Notes: a model not told the origin generated them from the letters alone. Positions 42,101 to 51,401 are shown, numbered from the stretch's first letter. The stretch: DNA of 64,000 nucleotides from an uncultured bacterium (GCA_903952435.1 CAJBFN010000002.1:1-64000); one strand, 5' to 3'. Program-made: numbers and translations.

Positions 42101-42736
42101 TAGTCTTTCCACGCGATAAATAACCGCTTTTGACGGTTCAATAACCCTAGCTCGGCCTTTACATATCTTTACGATAAAATCTTTTATCCAATAGTAGTGA
42201 GTGCAGCCCAAGACGACAACATCAGCGCCTTGGTCGCATAAGTCGTTGATTACTTTTTCTATTTCTTCATAATTTATTTGATTATTCTCGATCATTTTTG
42301 CCCAATCGCTGCAGTCTGGTTCGATTATTTTTAAATTATAATCAAACTTTTTGACTAATTTTTTATATCTGTCACTTCCAAGTGTGGCTGGCGTAGCGCA
42401 GACGGCGATAATATTCGATTTTGTTAATTTTGCGCCAGTTCTTATCATTGGCTTAATACCAATAAATCTTTGATTTGGATATTTTAGCCTAAGACTATCA
42501 ATCGCAAGAACTGTCGCCGTATTGCAGGCAATTAGAATAATGTCACAGTTAGCTTTTAGCAATGGCTGAATGGCGGCATCTGTTAATGAAATAATTTCGG
42601 ATTGTTTTTTATCTCCATAGGGCACATTTTTATGGTCATCAACTATTATTATTTCTAAATTGTCACCAAGGGCTAATTCTAATTCGTGGGCCATTGCCTT
42701 GCCGCCAATGCCACTATCAAATATACCGATTTTCAT
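42086..42736 (-). CDS. murI: Glutamate racemase
   Basis: Makes D-glutamate for peptidoglycan. FDSGIGG near residue 6 and VPYGDK near 38 are conserved; the two catalytic cysteines are in IACNTATV near 69 and LGCTHYY near 175. At 216 residues it is shorter than the usual 260-290. Its presence, with LCP and GT51 proteins elsewhere in this window, shows that the organism builds a peptidoglycan wall. Confidence 0.92.
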   Translation of the reverse strand: MKIGIFDSGIGGKAMAHELELALGDNLEIIIVDDHKNVPYGDKKQSEIISLTDAAIQPLLKANCDIILIACNTATVLAIDSLRLKYPNQRFIGIKPMIRTGAKLTKSNIIAVCATPATLGSDRYKKLVKKFDYNLKIIEPDCSDWAKMIENNQINYEEIEKVINDLCDQGADVVVLGCTHYYWIKDFIVKICKGRARVIEPSKAVIYRVERLLKSC

Positions 42737-42800
42737 AATACTTATTTTAGCTCATCGTCTGCTGTAGCCAAAATGTCCTTTAGGCTATATAATTTATGTT

Positions 42801-44039
42801 ATGCAAGAGATATCTAAATACGCGGTAGGAATAGATATTGGTACAACGACAGTTCGTTGTGTTGTTGGCCATATTGATGGCACAACTGGCGCACCTACTA
42901 TTATTGGTGTCGGAATAGCTCCAAATAGCGGTATGCGAAAAGGCACGGTGGCCAATCTTGAGGGCCCAGCTCAGGCGATAGATGCAGCTTTGGCCGAGGC
43001 CGAGCGGATGAGTGGTTATCAAGTTGATGCGGCTACAATCAGTATAAACGGGTCTCATATAGTTAGTACTCATGCTGATGGCATGGTGGCTGTTAGCGGT
43101 CCTAATCATGAAGTTGTAAGTGATGATTTGGCTCGAATTGAAGAGGTTGCTACGGTCGGTAAAATACCGGCCAATCGTATAATCTTGGAGTTTGTTCCAC
43201 ATGCCTATAAATTAGACAGCCAGGATAATATCAAAAGCCCAATCGGTATGAATGGAACTAGGCTAGAGGTTGATGCCCATGTTGTTTCGGTTTTAGAGCC
43301 TAATCTTGATAGTTTACAAAAAGCAGCCGAAAAGGCTAATGTTGCGCCTAGGTCTGTCGTGGTGGCCGGAGTTGCCGCTGCTAGAGCGGCTTTGAGCGAA
43401 AAGCAGATTGAAAATGGTGTTGCTTTGATTGATATTGGTGGCTCGACAACTAATATTGCTATTTATGAAGAGGGCGACCTGCAATATGCGGCCGTTGTGC
43501 CGATCGGCGGCATTAATATTACGAACGATTTAGCGATTGGCTTAAAGACGGATCCAGAAATAGCCGAAAAGCTGAAAATCGAACATGCCTCAGCTTTATT
43601 TAATCGTGATCCGTCCGGTGTTAGTTTGAAATATAATGATCAAATTCATAATTTTAGTATGTCCGATATGGACGAGATTGTTGAAGCTCGGTTAGAAGAA
43701 TTGTTCAGTATGGTAAACAAAGAGCTGCAGCGAGCTGGTAGGGCCGGCAAATTACCAAATGGCGCAGTATTAACTGGCGGCACAGCTCATCTTAAGGGCA
43801 TTGCTGAATATGCTAAAAATGCACTTGGACTAGCAGTTCGTGTTGGTCATGTCGATGATTATGGTTCGGTGACTGATAATATTTGCGAGCCACAATTTGC
43901 AACTGCAATTGGACTGATGTTAATTGACTCTGAGCTTGGCGTTCAGAATAGTAAAAATCCTGGCAGTATATTCAAGACTAAAAAGACACTTGTGGGCGGC
44001 GGCAAGATCTCTAAATTCTTTGGGCGTTTTAGGATATAG
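42801..44039 (+). CDS. ftsA: Cell division protein FtsA
   Basis: Actin-like protein that anchors FtsZ to the membrane. ASKHA motifs: VGIDIGTTTVRCVVG near residue 8, the 1C-type insertion domain at about 85-165, ALIDIGGSTTNIAIYEEG near 210 and VLTGGTAHLKGI near 315. The C-terminal GGGKISKFFGRFRI is a likely amphipathic membrane helix. A TATAAT at 42788-42793 lies 7 bases before the ATG, so the mRNA is leaderless. ftsZ follows after 64 bases. Confidence 0.95.
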   Translation: MQEISKYAVGIDIGTTTVRCVVGHIDGTTGAPTIIGVGIAPNSGMRKGTVANLEGPAQAIDAALAEAERMSGYQVDAATISINGSHIVSTHADGMVAVSGPNHEVVSDDLARIEEVATVGKIPANRIILEFVPHAYKLDSQDNIKSPIGMNGTRLEVDAHVVSVLEPNLDSLQKAAEKANVAPRSVVVAGVAAARAALSEKQIENGVALIDIGGSTTNIAIYEEGDLQYAAVVPIGGINITNDLAIGLKTDPEIAEKLKIEHASALFNRDPSGVSLKYNDQIHNFSMSDMDEIVEARLEELFSMVNKELQRAGRAGKLPNGAVLTGGTAHLKGIAEYAKNALGLAVRVGHVDDYGSVTDNICEPQFATAIGLMLIDSELGVQNSKNPGSIFKTKKTLVGGGKISKFFGRFRI

Positions 44040-44103
44040 ATTTTTTACGCCAAAGTGTTATAATTATAAATAAGATTATAAATTTGGGGAGATAATATAT
44101 AAC

Positions 44104-45288
44104 ATGCCTGAAGTAAAACCAAGCGATATACAAACTTTTGCTAGCATAAAAGTGGTAGGTGTTGGTGGTGCGGGCGGTTCAGCCGTTAACCGTATGAAAG
44201 AGGCCGGGCTAACTGGCGTCCAATTTATTGCAATGAATACTGATGCCCAGGCTTTACATAACAGCAAGGCTGATGTAAAAATTCATCTTGGATCATCAAC
44301 AACTGGTGGTCTAGGCGCGGGTGCTGATCCAAATGTTGGTGAAGCGGCAGCTAACGAATCTAGCGAAGAAATAAAAGCAGCACTTGAAGGTGCCGATATG
44401 GTTTTTGTCACAGCTGGCGAAGGCGGTGGAACTGGTACTGGTGCGGCACATGTTGTTGCTGGAATCGCTCGTGAACTTGGAATTTTAGTTGTTGGGGTAG
44501 CTACAAAGCCGTTTAGCTTTGAGGGCGAAAAACGACGTCAAAATGCTGAATGGGGCATATCAAGACTTGGTCGCAACGTCGATACATTGATTACGATTCC
44601 AAATGATAGGCTTTTGCAAACAATTGATCGCCGAACGCCATTACTTGAAACTTTCAAGATTGCTGACGATGTTTTGCGACAAGGTGTTCAGGGAATTTCA
44701 GAATTAATTACTGAACACGGTTTGATTAACTTAGACTTTGCTGACGTTCGTGCAATTATGAGCAATGCTGGATCGGCATTAATGGGTATTGGTCGCGCCA
44801 GTGGCGACAATCGTGCTGCATTGGCCGCGCAACAGGCAATTGAATCACCTTTAATTGAAGTTTCGATCGATGGCGCTAAGGGTGTACTATTCAATGTTAC
44901 TGGCGGTTATGATATGAGCATGAGTGAAATCCAAGAGGCGGCTGAAATTATTACCAGTGCGGTTTCTCCAGATGCAAATATTATTTTCGGTGCAACTTTA
45001 AAGGCTGAAATGGAAGATGAATTAATAATCACTGTTATTGCAACTGGTTTTGATTCGGCATATTTCCATCAATCAGACAAAAATCAGACTCCTGAAAAAG
45101 AAGTTCAAGAAGATGTCCAAGTTAGCGATGAAACGGTTGGCAATATTGATTTAAATCTAGATCATACCGAATCAGCGGCAATTTTTAACGAAGATGACTC
45201 TAATAATATTTGGAATCAACCTGATGACGAAGACGAATCTGATGTTCCAGCTTTCTTGCGTCGTCGCAAAAAGAATCAAAAGGATTAA
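44104..45288 (+). CDS. ftsZ: Cell division protein FtsZ
   Basis: Tubulin-like GTPase of the division ring. Signature [15 protein letters not shown] near residue 102 binds [18 protein letters not shown] near 15 and [15 protein letters not shown] near 202 (T7 loop) are also conserved. The C-terminal linker is acidic and the end [15 protein letters not shown] contains the conserved peptide (PAFLRR) that binds FtsA. GGGGAG stands before the ATG. It shares a cluster with ftsA and an nrdR-like gene. Confidence 0.97.
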   Translation: MPEVKPSDIQTFASIKVVGVGGAGGSAVNRMKEAGLTGVQFIAMNTDAQALHNSKADVKIHLGSSTTGGLGAGADPNVGEAAANESSEEIKAALEGADMVFVTAGEGGGTGTGAAHVVAGIARELGILVVGVATKPFSFEGEKRRQNAEWGISRLGRNVDTLITIPNDRLLQTIDRRTPLLETFKIADDVLRQGVQGISELITEHGLINLDFADVRAIMSNAGSALMGIGRASGDNRAALAAQQAIESPLIEVSIDGAKGVLFNVTGGYDMSMSEIQEAAEIITSAVSPDANIIFGATLKAEMEDELIITVIATGFDSAYFHQSDKNQTPEKEVQEDVQVSDETVGNIDLNLDHTESAAIFNEDDSNNIWNQPDDEDESDVPAFLRRRKKNQKD

Positions 45289-45293
45289 TTAAA

Positions 45294-45749
45294 ATGGCTA
45301 AATATAATATTGGCGACAGTCGAGTAATTGAATCTCGCGAAGTTAGTGATGGCGTTACGATTCGCCGCCGCCGTGAATCTCCAGACGGCAAAAGGTTTAC
45401 TACTTACGAGCGAGTTGAGCGACCAAACTTAGCAGTTATCAAAAAAAATGGTGATCGCGAGTTATTCGACCGTGACAAATTAGCAATTGCCGTTAAGCGC
45501 TCAGTTGGAAAATTCTTTTCGTCAGAAGTTGAAATTGAAGAGATGATTGATGAGATCGAGGACGCGCTTTATGCGATTGGCGAGAATGAAATAACTTCAA
45601 AACAGATTGGTGATCAGGTGCTAGACGGATTAGTCGGCCGTAATGAGGTTGCCTATGTTCGATTCGCCAGTGTTTACTATAAATTTAAAACCTTAGACGA
45701 TTTTGTTAAGATTTTAGAGCAGCGGCTTAACAGTAAAACCAAGGGCTAA
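45294..45749 (+). CDS. nrdR: NrdR-like protein without the zinc-binding cysteines
   Basis: A 151-residue homologue of the ribonucleotide reductase repressor NrdR. The ATP-cone is intact (VIKKNGDRELFDRDKLAIAVKRSVGK; QVLDGLVGRNEVAYVRFASVYYKF). The N-terminal zinc ribbon is still recognisable (VIESREVSDGVTIRRRRESPDGKRFTTYERVE), but the four cysteines of the normal CPxC and CxxC pairs are all missing: the second pair reads ESPDG. No upstream start could add them, since ftsZ ends six bases before. It likely senses ATP/dATP but may bind DNA without zinc, or act otherwise. Confidence 0.85.
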   Translation: MAKYNIGDSRVIESREVSDGVTIRRRRESPDGKRFTTYERVERPNLAVIKKNGDRELFDRDKLAIAVKRSVGKFFSSEVEIEEMIDEIEDALYAIGENEITSKQIGDQVLDGLVGRNEVAYVRFASVYYKFKTLDDFVKILEQRLNSKTKG

Positions 45750-45756
45750 ACGTAAA

Positions 45757-46023
45757 ATGCGCGTGGTGGTTATTTATAAAAAAGAAACAGAATACGAAAG
45801 AACTGTTTTGGATTTTTTGCGTGATTTTGAATATCAAACCGGCCATGTTTTAGAAACGATGGATCCTAACTCTTTGGACGGGTCTCGTTTTTGCGAAAGT
45901 TATGATATTGTCGAATACCCTTCAATTATTGTCTTAAGTAACGACAGCAGGTTGCAAAATTATTGGCGTGGTATACCACTACCAACAATAAGCGAGGTTA
46001 GTTATTATGTTGGACAAAGTTAA
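45757..46023 (+). CDS. Thioredoxin-fold protein lacking the CxxC motif
   Basis: An 88-residue protein with a minimal thioredoxin-like pattern: VVVIYKKETEYERTVLDFLRDF, the loop leading to ESYDIVEYPSIIVLS (the conserved cis-proline strand) and a C-terminal helix. Where a thioredoxin has CxxC this protein has ETEY; its one cysteine lies near residue 49. It overlaps the VKOR gene by 17 bases, so the two are made together and may form a complex. Confidence 0.68.
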   Translation: MRVVVIYKKETEYERTVLDFLRDFEYQTGHVLETMDPNSLDGSRFCESYDIVEYPSIIVLSNDSRLQNYWRGIPLPTISEVSYYVGQS

Positions 46024-46639
46024 AGATTTTTTTATGCATCGTGATAAAGAGTTGCGATCTAATCGCTGGATTTTTATTACGATTTTAATAACTTCCGTTT
46101 TGGCGCTAATTGCTGCTTTTGTTTTGTCGGTCGAGGCTTTCGAGCTGGCTAAAAATCCAAACGCTGTTTTTGAATGCAGTGTTAATGCAGTCGTCAATTG
46201 CGCAACGGTCGCTAAAAGTTCATATGCATCACTACTAGGCTTTCCGAATAGTTTACTGGGTATGATATCTGAACCGACATTCATTTTATTGGCGATTTTA
46301 CTATTAATAGGCGTTAAATTGCCTAAAAAATTTATGTTTGTAATTCAGGTTTTTACTGTAGGCGCCTTATTTTTCGCAATCGGATTATTTTATATCAGTA
46401 CAGCGTTAATTGGCGCACTTTGCCCTTGGTGTATGTTGGTTTTGGCGTCGACAATTGTAATGTTCTTTGCCATAACTAAATATAATATTCGTGAAGATAA
46501 TCTGTATTTTTCAAAAAAAATAGCCAAAAAAGCTAAAAATTTTATTAAAAAAGATTACGATAAATTTTTGCTAGCGTTGATATTTGTAATAATAGTTGCG
46601 ATTATCGTTTTAAAATACGGTAGCGGATTATTCGCGTAA
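46007..46639 (+). CDS. Vitamin K epoxide reductase (VKOR) family protein
   Basis: A 210-residue membrane protein with about five hydrophobic segments. The VKOR cysteine pairs are present: CSVNAVVNC near residues 57-65 and the active CPWC near 139-142. Bacterial VKOR re-oxidises a DsbA-like partner and passes electrons to quinone, forming disulfide bonds in exported proteins. The usual partner carries CxxC; the thioredoxin-fold gene next door does not, so the true partner must be elsewhere or the neighbour has another role. Confidence 0.88.
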   Translation: MLDKVKDFFMHRDKELRSNRWIFITILITSVLALIAAFVLSVEAFELAKNPNAVFECSVNAVVNCATVAKSSYASLLGFPNSLLGMISEPTFILLAILLLIGVKLPKKFMFVIQVFTVGALFFAIGLFYISTALIGALCPWCMLVLASTIVMFFAITKYNIREDNLYFSKKIAKKAKNFIKKDYDKFLLALIFVIIVAIIVLKYGSGLFA

Positions 46640-46649
46640 ACACTTTAGC

Positions 46650-46678
46650 TTGCGCCTAGGCAACTATAAGATTATAAT
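46650..46678 (+). promoter_or_regulatory. ileS promoter
   Basis: TTGCGC (46650-46655), 17-base spacer, TATAAT (46673-46678). The start at about 46685 gives a 190-base leader holding the T-box. Confidence 0.7.
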
Positions 46679-46689
46679 AATAGTCTGAA

Positions 46690-46862
46690 CATCCTATAAA
46701 AAGGTTAGTGGTTATCAGCCATGAACGTTCTTCGGAAGAAAGTCCTAAAAAAACGATTAGAACCGAGCAATTAAGCGCTAAAAAGAATCTCTTTTTAGAA
46801 ACTGGATGGTACCTCCCTTAAAAATTTGGGATCCAGTGACTAAATAGGGATTTTTGTTTTTA
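46690..46862 (+). promoter_or_regulatory. T-box riboswitch of ileS
   Basis: Senses uncharged tRNA-Ile. The antiterminator is fully visible: ACTGGA (46801-46806), bulge TGGTACC (46807-46813), TCCC (46814-46817), a loop, then GGGA (46828-46831) and TCCAGT (46832-46837). The bulge UGGU pairs with the tRNA end ACCA, matching tRNA-Ile at 22420. A competing stem TCCCT (46814-46818)/AGGGA (46846-46850) followed by TTTTTGTTTTT acts as terminator. A short stem I is probably closed by GGTT (46703)/AACC (46761); nearby ATT (46756-46758) or ATC (46714-46716) are Ile codons that could be the specifier. Confidence 0.85.
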
Positions 46863-46877
46863 TAGAAAGGAAACAAA

Positions 46878-49742
46878 ATGAAATTCAAAGCAAACACTCG
46901 TCGTAGGGCGCTAGAATATGAAAAAGAATTAGTTCAGACATGGAAATCTGAAAAAACTTTTCAAAAATCAATTGATAATCGCGACAAACAAAATTCGTAT
47001 GTCTTTTATGATGGTCCGCCATTTATTACTGGTGTTCCTCATCACGGAACTTTGCTTTCTAGCCTTGTAAAAGATGTCGTGCCCAGATACCAAACTATGA
47101 AGGGCAAGCGAGTCGAGCGAACTTGGGGTTGGGATTGTCATGGTCTGCCAGCTGAAAATTATGTCGAGAAAAAGCTAGGCATTACTGACCGACATGATAT
47201 TGGTACAAAAATTAGTTTAGAAGATTACATTAAAACTGCTCGTGAAAGTATGGTCGCAACTGGAAACGCTTGGGAAAGTACGGTTGATCGAATTGGCCGC
47301 TGGGTTGATTTTAATGGTGGTTATAAAACCATGGACAAAAAATACATGGAATCTGTTTGGTGGGCTTTTAAACAGTTGTACGAAAAGGGTAAGATTTACG
47401 AAGGCGAACGAGTCTTAATGTACGATACCCAGTGGGCAACACCACTTTCAAAAGCCGAAGTTACCATGGATACTGGCGCCTATGTCGAAGTTACCGATCC
47501 AAGCGTATTTGTAAAATTCAAATTAGACGAAAATCTATATATTTTAGCTTGGACAACTACGCCTTGGACTTTGTCTGGCAATACGGCACTAGCTATAAAT
47601 AAAGACATTGAATATGTTCAGATTGAGGTTAATGGTGAAAATTTAATACTTGCCAAAGATACGCTCGACAAAGTTTTAACCGACGAAAAACACAATAAGC
47701 TTGATTATAAAATTATCAAAACAATCAAAGCCGCAGATTTAATCGGTAAATCTTATCAGCCTGTGTTTAGTGACGGCGAAATTTTAGAAAACTCCAACAA
47801 AATTTGGCAGGCTGATTTTGTTACAACCGAAGCCGGTACTGGCATTGTTCATATCGCGCCAGCCTATGGCGAGGATGACTTTAATTTGGCGCGTGCTAAT
47901 AAAATTCCGGTGGCTCATACAATCGATGATTATGGTAAATATCTGACAGGGCAGTGGTCCGGCCAAGATATTTGGGACGTCAATAAAATTATTGCTAAAA
48001 CTTTACACGAAAATGGTATCGTCTGGAAAATTGAATATATTCGTCATGAATATCCACACAACCCGCGAACTAATCATCGTTTAATTTATCGTGCCCATCC
48101 AAGTTGGTTTTTTGATGTTGATTCTCAGCGTACCGAAATGCTTGAGCAAAATGCTGGAATTAATTGGTTCCCGTCTCATATTAAAAATGGTCGTTTTGAA
48201 AACACGATATTACAAGCGCCAGATTGGAATTTGTCTCGTGACCGTTTTTGGGCAACTGCTATGCCAGTTTGGAAAGGCACAGACGATGAAGGTAATGAGC
48301 ATATCAAAGTTATCGGCAGCTATGCAGAATTAAAAGATCTAAGTGGTGTCGAACTGGAAGATTATCATCGCCCATGGGTTGATGATATTACATTTGAAAT
48401 CGATGGCGTCAGCTACAGCCGCATTGATAAAGTTTTGGATTGTTGGTTTGAAAGTGGATCGATGCCGTTTGCTCAATTCCATTATCCGTTCGAAAATGTT
48501 GAAAAATTTGAAGCCAATTTCCCTGGCGATTTTATCGTCGAATACGTCGGCCAAGTTCGTGCTTGGTTTTACTATGTCCACGCCGTCAGTGTTGGCTTAT
48601 TCGGCAAAAACGCATTCAAGAATGTCATCGTAACTGGCAATATTGCCGGTAATGACGGTTCTAAAATGAGCAAAAGTAAAGGCAACTTTACCGATCCCGA
48701 AGAGTTAATGGACAAATACAGTGCCGACAGTTGGCGATTCTTATTGCTGTCATCACCGCTGTTAAATGGTGAAGATTTTGCCTTGCAAGACAAAGATGTC
48801 GCCGACGTTGCCCGAAAACTTTCAATGATCTGGAATATGTACGATTTCTTTACAATGTATGCCGAAGTTGATAAATGGGAATTTAATGGTGAAGTTACCG
48901 ATCCAAGTGCCGACCTAACTAATCCTCTTGATTTATGGGTGATTAGTCGAATGCATCAATTGATGAATGAAATTGAAAAAAATATGGATACCTATGATAT
49001 TCCAAATGCCCTAAAACCGATTTTGCCGTTTATAGAGGACGCCAGCAATTGGTATGTTCGCCGTAGTCGCCGTCGTTTTTGGAAGGCTGGTGACGACACT
49101 GATAAAAATAACGCCTACCGAACACTTCATTATGTTTTGGTTCGATTATCTGAGGTTTTGGCTCCATTTGTTCCGTTTTTGGCCGAAGAATTGTATCAAA
49201 AAATAACCGGTGGCGAGAGTGTACATTTACTAGATTGGCCAGAAGCTGGTCGAGTTAACGAGCTTGTGACGGCTGATATGGAGTTAGTCCGTGAATATGT
49301 AAATCAGGGCCTCAGTATGCGTGCCAAGCAACAAACCAAAGTTCGTCAGCCCCTTGCTAGTGTTACTATTCCAAAATCTGGTCAATTTGTTGATTTTGCG
49401 GATATTTTAAGCGAAGAATTAAATGTCAAAGAGGTAAAAATAGGCGACGAATTTTCTATAGATTTTAATATAACTCCAGCCCTAAAAAGCGAAGGTTTGG
49501 CTCGTGAAGTAATTCGTCACATCCAATCAGCTCGCAAAGAAGCAGGTCTAAATATTGATGATCGTATTGAATTAGTGTTATCGACTGATGTCGAAGAGTT
49601 AAAACAGGCGATTATCGAACACAAAAAGACGATAACAGATGAAACTTTGGCGACAGATTTTGCCGATATGGGCGAAAAATCATTCCAGATAGATGTGAAA
49701 ATAGACGGTTTTTCACTTAAAATTGCACTTCAAAAAGTATAA
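46878..49742 (+). CDS. ileS: Isoleucyl-tRNA synthetase
   Basis: Charges tRNA-Ile with isoleucine. The class I motifs are HHGT near residue 54, in the place of HIGH, and KMSKS near 597. The start FYDGPPFITGVPHHGTLLSSLVKD and GWDCHGLPAE look like the eukaryote-type IleRS (IleRS2), which in other organisms resists mupirocin. An editing domain (about 190-390) and an anticodon domain follow. The 954 residues lack the C-terminal zinc domain of the bacterial type. Controlled by the T-box directly upstream; AAAGGAAA is the ribosome site. Confidence 0.95.
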   Translation: MKFKANTRRRALEYEKELVQTWKSEKTFQKSIDNRDKQNSYVFYDGPPFITGVPHHGTLLSSLVKDVVPRYQTMKGKRVERTWGWDCHGLPAENYVEKKLGITDRHDIGTKISLEDYIKTARESMVATGNAWESTVDRIGRWVDFNGGYKTMDKKYMESVWWAFKQLYEKGKIYEGERVLMYDTQWATPLSKAEVTMDTGAYVEVTDPSVFVKFKLDENLYILAWTTTPWTLSGNTALAINKDIEYVQIEVNGENLILAKDTLDKVLTDEKHNKLDYKIIKTIKAADLIGKSYQPVFSDGEILENSNKIWQADFVTTEAGTGIVHIAPAYGEDDFNLARANKIPVAHTIDDYGKYLTGQWSGQDIWDVNKIIAKTLHENGIVWKIEYIRHEYPHNPRTNHRLIYRAHPSWFFDVDSQRTEMLEQNAGINWFPSHIKNGRFENTILQAPDWNLSRDRFWATAMPVWKGTDDEGNEHIKVIGSYAELKDLSGVELEDYHRPWVDDITFEIDGVSYSRIDKVLDCWFESGSMPFAQFHYPFENVEKFEANFPGDFIVEYVGQVRAWFYYVHAVSVGLFGKNAFKNVIVTGNIAGNDGSKMSKSKGNFTDPEELMDKYSADSWRFLLLSSPLLNGEDFALQDKDVADVARKLSMIWNMYDFFTMYAEVDKWEFNGEVTDPSADLTNPLDLWVISRMHQLMNEIEKNMDTYDIPNALKPILPFIEDASNWYVRRSRRRFWKAGDDTDKNNAYRTLHYVLVRLSEVLAPFVPFLAEELYQKITGGESVHLLDWPEAGRVNELVTADMELVREYVNQGLSMRAKQQTKVRQPLASVTIPKSGQFVDFADILSEELNVKEVKIGDEFSIDFNITPALKSEGLAREVIRHIQSARKEAGLNIDDRIELVLSTDVEELKQAIIEHKKTITDETLATDFADMGEKSFQIDVKIDGFSLKIALQKV

Positions 49743-49759
49743 AATAATTAGCGGGTGAG

Positions 49760-49788
49760 TTGACAATTCATCTCGTTTATGCTAATAT
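49760..49788 (+). promoter_or_regulatory. Promoter of the small acidic protein gene
   Basis: TTGACA (49760-49765), 17-base spacer, TAATAT (49783-49788), with the same TATGC element before the -10 as at 9453 and 27687. Confidence 0.78.
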
Positions 49789-49815
49789 TAAAAGTATAAG
49801 GAAATAAAAACAAAA

Positions 49816-50007
49816 ATGTCACTATTAAACTATTTACAGCCACAAAAAATTGATGAAATGTCCGACGAATTTTATGATGGTCGAATGACTGATGATCAAA
49901 TTGAATTAAATGACCAAATTGACGAAGATTCATTAGAGCAATTTTGGGATAAAGTTGTTGATGATATTCATAAAGACCCCAGTTGGTTTAACTTTGACGA
50001 TAAATAA
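49816..50007 (+). CDS. Small acidic protein of unknown function
   Basis: A 63-residue protein with 19 Asp or Glu residues (for example DGRMTDDQIELNDQIDEDSLEQFWDK). No membrane segment or known motif. It has its own strong promoter, AAGGAAA ribosome site and terminator at 50013-50038, so it is a real single-gene unit and probably well expressed. I do not recognise it. Confidence 0.75.
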   Translation: MSLLNYLQPQKIDEMSDEFYDGRMTDDQIELNDQIDEDSLEQFWDKVVDDIHKDPSWFNFDDK

Positions 50008-50012
50008 TAAAT

Positions 50013-50038
50013 AACGAGCCTAAAAAGGCTCGTTTTTT
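50013..50038 (+). terminator. Terminator
   Basis: AACGAGCC/GGCTCGTT stem followed by TTTTT. Confidence 0.9.
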
Positions 50039-50067
50039 AAACATAACTGTTTTATAATATTTATGTA

Positions 50068-50967
50068 ATGTCCGGTAAATTGGAAAACAAAAAAATAACA
50101 CAAAAATCTTTCTGGAAAGTCACAGCCAATGTGGCCAAGTTATTGTTTGTTCCGCACCACGCCAATAATTACAAGCCACATATTATTCGTAATTATGGAA
50201 TAATCTTGGTCCTCGCGACGGTTATTGGGTTAAATTTTGGCTATAATGCTATCAAGACTGGTGATGTTTTAGGCCAATCAACCGAGGTTACGATTAGTTT
50301 ATTATTGGACCAGACTAATTTGCAGCGACAAAAATCCGGTTTGCAGCCATTGGCTTTGAATGACAAACTTGACCAAGCAGCTTATTTAAAAGTTCAGGAT
50401 ATGTTTGCCGAGCAATATTGGGCCCATAATGCGCCCGATGGTACTCAGCCTTGGAAGTGGTTAGGCGATGTCGGCTATAACTATGATGAAGCTGGCGAAA
50501 ATTTGGCTAAAAACTTTACAACCACATCTGCTGTCGTCAAGGCTTGGATGGATTCACCTGAGCATCGGGCAAATATCTTAGAGGCAAATTATAGCGAAGT
50601 TGGTTTTGCGGTGATGGATGGCCAACTGGATGGCAAGCCAGCTTCAATTGTGGTGGCGCTTTATGGCGCGCCAGCTAGTAGCGCGGTTCTCGGTATGAAT
50701 CGCTTTAATGGGGCAGATTCTATTGGGCGGGTAGGCATGCTGGACAAATTTGGTATCGCAATGCGTTCTGTTACATCGGTTATGTTGTTTTGTATCGGTG
50801 TTATTATTCTAGTTATGTTGGTTTCTTTTGCGGCACATTTCAAGCGACATAAATTACCAAAGAAACTGGCAAAATCTTGGCGTAAAAATCATGGGATGTA
50901 TAAGGCAGTTGGACTAGCTGTATTTGCTACGGCTTTGATTTTAATCAGCAGCGTCGGACAAATATAA
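50068..50967 (+). CDS. CAP-domain (SCP/PR1-like) membrane protein
   Basis: A 299-residue protein with a transmembrane segment near residues 40-62, an external CAP domain (about 75-205) and two more membrane segments (about 232-256 and 275-296). CAP marks: LLDQTNLQRQKSGLQPLALNDKLDQAA, AHNAPDGTQPWKWL, GENLAKNF and VVKAWMDSPEHRANIL, including the two His and the Glu of the CAP cavity. Function in bacteria is largely unknown; surface display suggests contact with host or wall. A TATAAT at 50053-50058 lies 9 bases before the ATG. Confidence 0.88.
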   Translation: MSGKLENKKITQKSFWKVTANVAKLLFVPHHANNYKPHIIRNYGIILVLATVIGLNFGYNAIKTGDVLGQSTEVTISLLLDQTNLQRQKSGLQPLALNDKLDQAAYLKVQDMFAEQYWAHNAPDGTQPWKWLGDVGYNYDEAGENLAKNFTTTSAVVKAWMDSPEHRANILEANYSEVGFAVMDGQLDGKPASIVVALYGAPASSAVLGMNRFNGADSIGRVGMLDKFGIAMRSVTSVMLFCIGVIILVMLVSFAAHFKRHKLPKKLAKSWRKNHGMYKAVGLAVFATALILISSVGQI

Positions 50968-50989
50968 ATCTATAATCTACTCAAGGGCG

Positions 50990-51018
50990 TTGCATCAGCA
51001 GTCCTAATCTGTTATAAT
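50990..51018 (+). promoter_or_regulatory. rplU promoter
   Basis: TTGCAT (50990-50995), 17-base spacer, TATAAT (51013-51018). Confidence 0.72.
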
Positions 51019-51053
51019 CAACAATCGATTAGTAAAAATAATAAGGAATCATT

Positions 51054-51362
51054 ATGAAAAAAGCAGTCGTTAAGATCGGTGGAAAACAATTTATTGTCGC
51101 CGAAAAAGAGACCCTACTGGTGGACCTCCTCCAGGAAGGCACAAAAGAGCTCACGCTTGATGCACTGTTGGTTATCGATGGCGATAAAACGCAAGTCGGC
51201 ACACCAACTGTTGAAGGGGTCAAAGTAACCGCCGTGGTTATCGAAGATCTTGTCAAAGGTGAAAAAGTTCGAGTAATTCGCTATAAAGCGAAAAAGCGCG
51301 TCCACAAAGAAAACGGACACCGCCAAAAGTATAGCAAAATCGAAATTACTTCAATCAAATAA
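51054..51362 (+). CDS. rplU: 50S ribosomal protein L21
   Basis: A 102-residue protein beginning KKAVVKIGGKQFIVAEKETL, with VIRYKAKKRVHKENGHRQKYSKIEI at the end, both L21 signatures. L21 binds 23S domain I and L20. In most bacteria rpmA (L27) follows at once; here a terminator follows instead, so rpmA lies elsewhere or is missing. AAGGA precedes the ATG. Confidence 0.95.
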   Translation: MKKAVVKIGGKQFIVAEKETLLVDLLQEGTKELTLDALLVIDGDKTQVGTPTVEGVKVTAVVIEDLVKGEKVRVIRYKAKKRVHKENGHRQKYSKIEITSIK

Positions 51363-51370
51363 TTTCCACA

Positions 51371-51401
51371 AAATCCCCGCCTAAAAAGCGGGGATTTTTA
51401 A
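51371..51401 (+). terminator. rplU terminator
   Basis: AAATCCCCGC/GCGGGGATTT stem with a T run. Confidence 0.92.
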
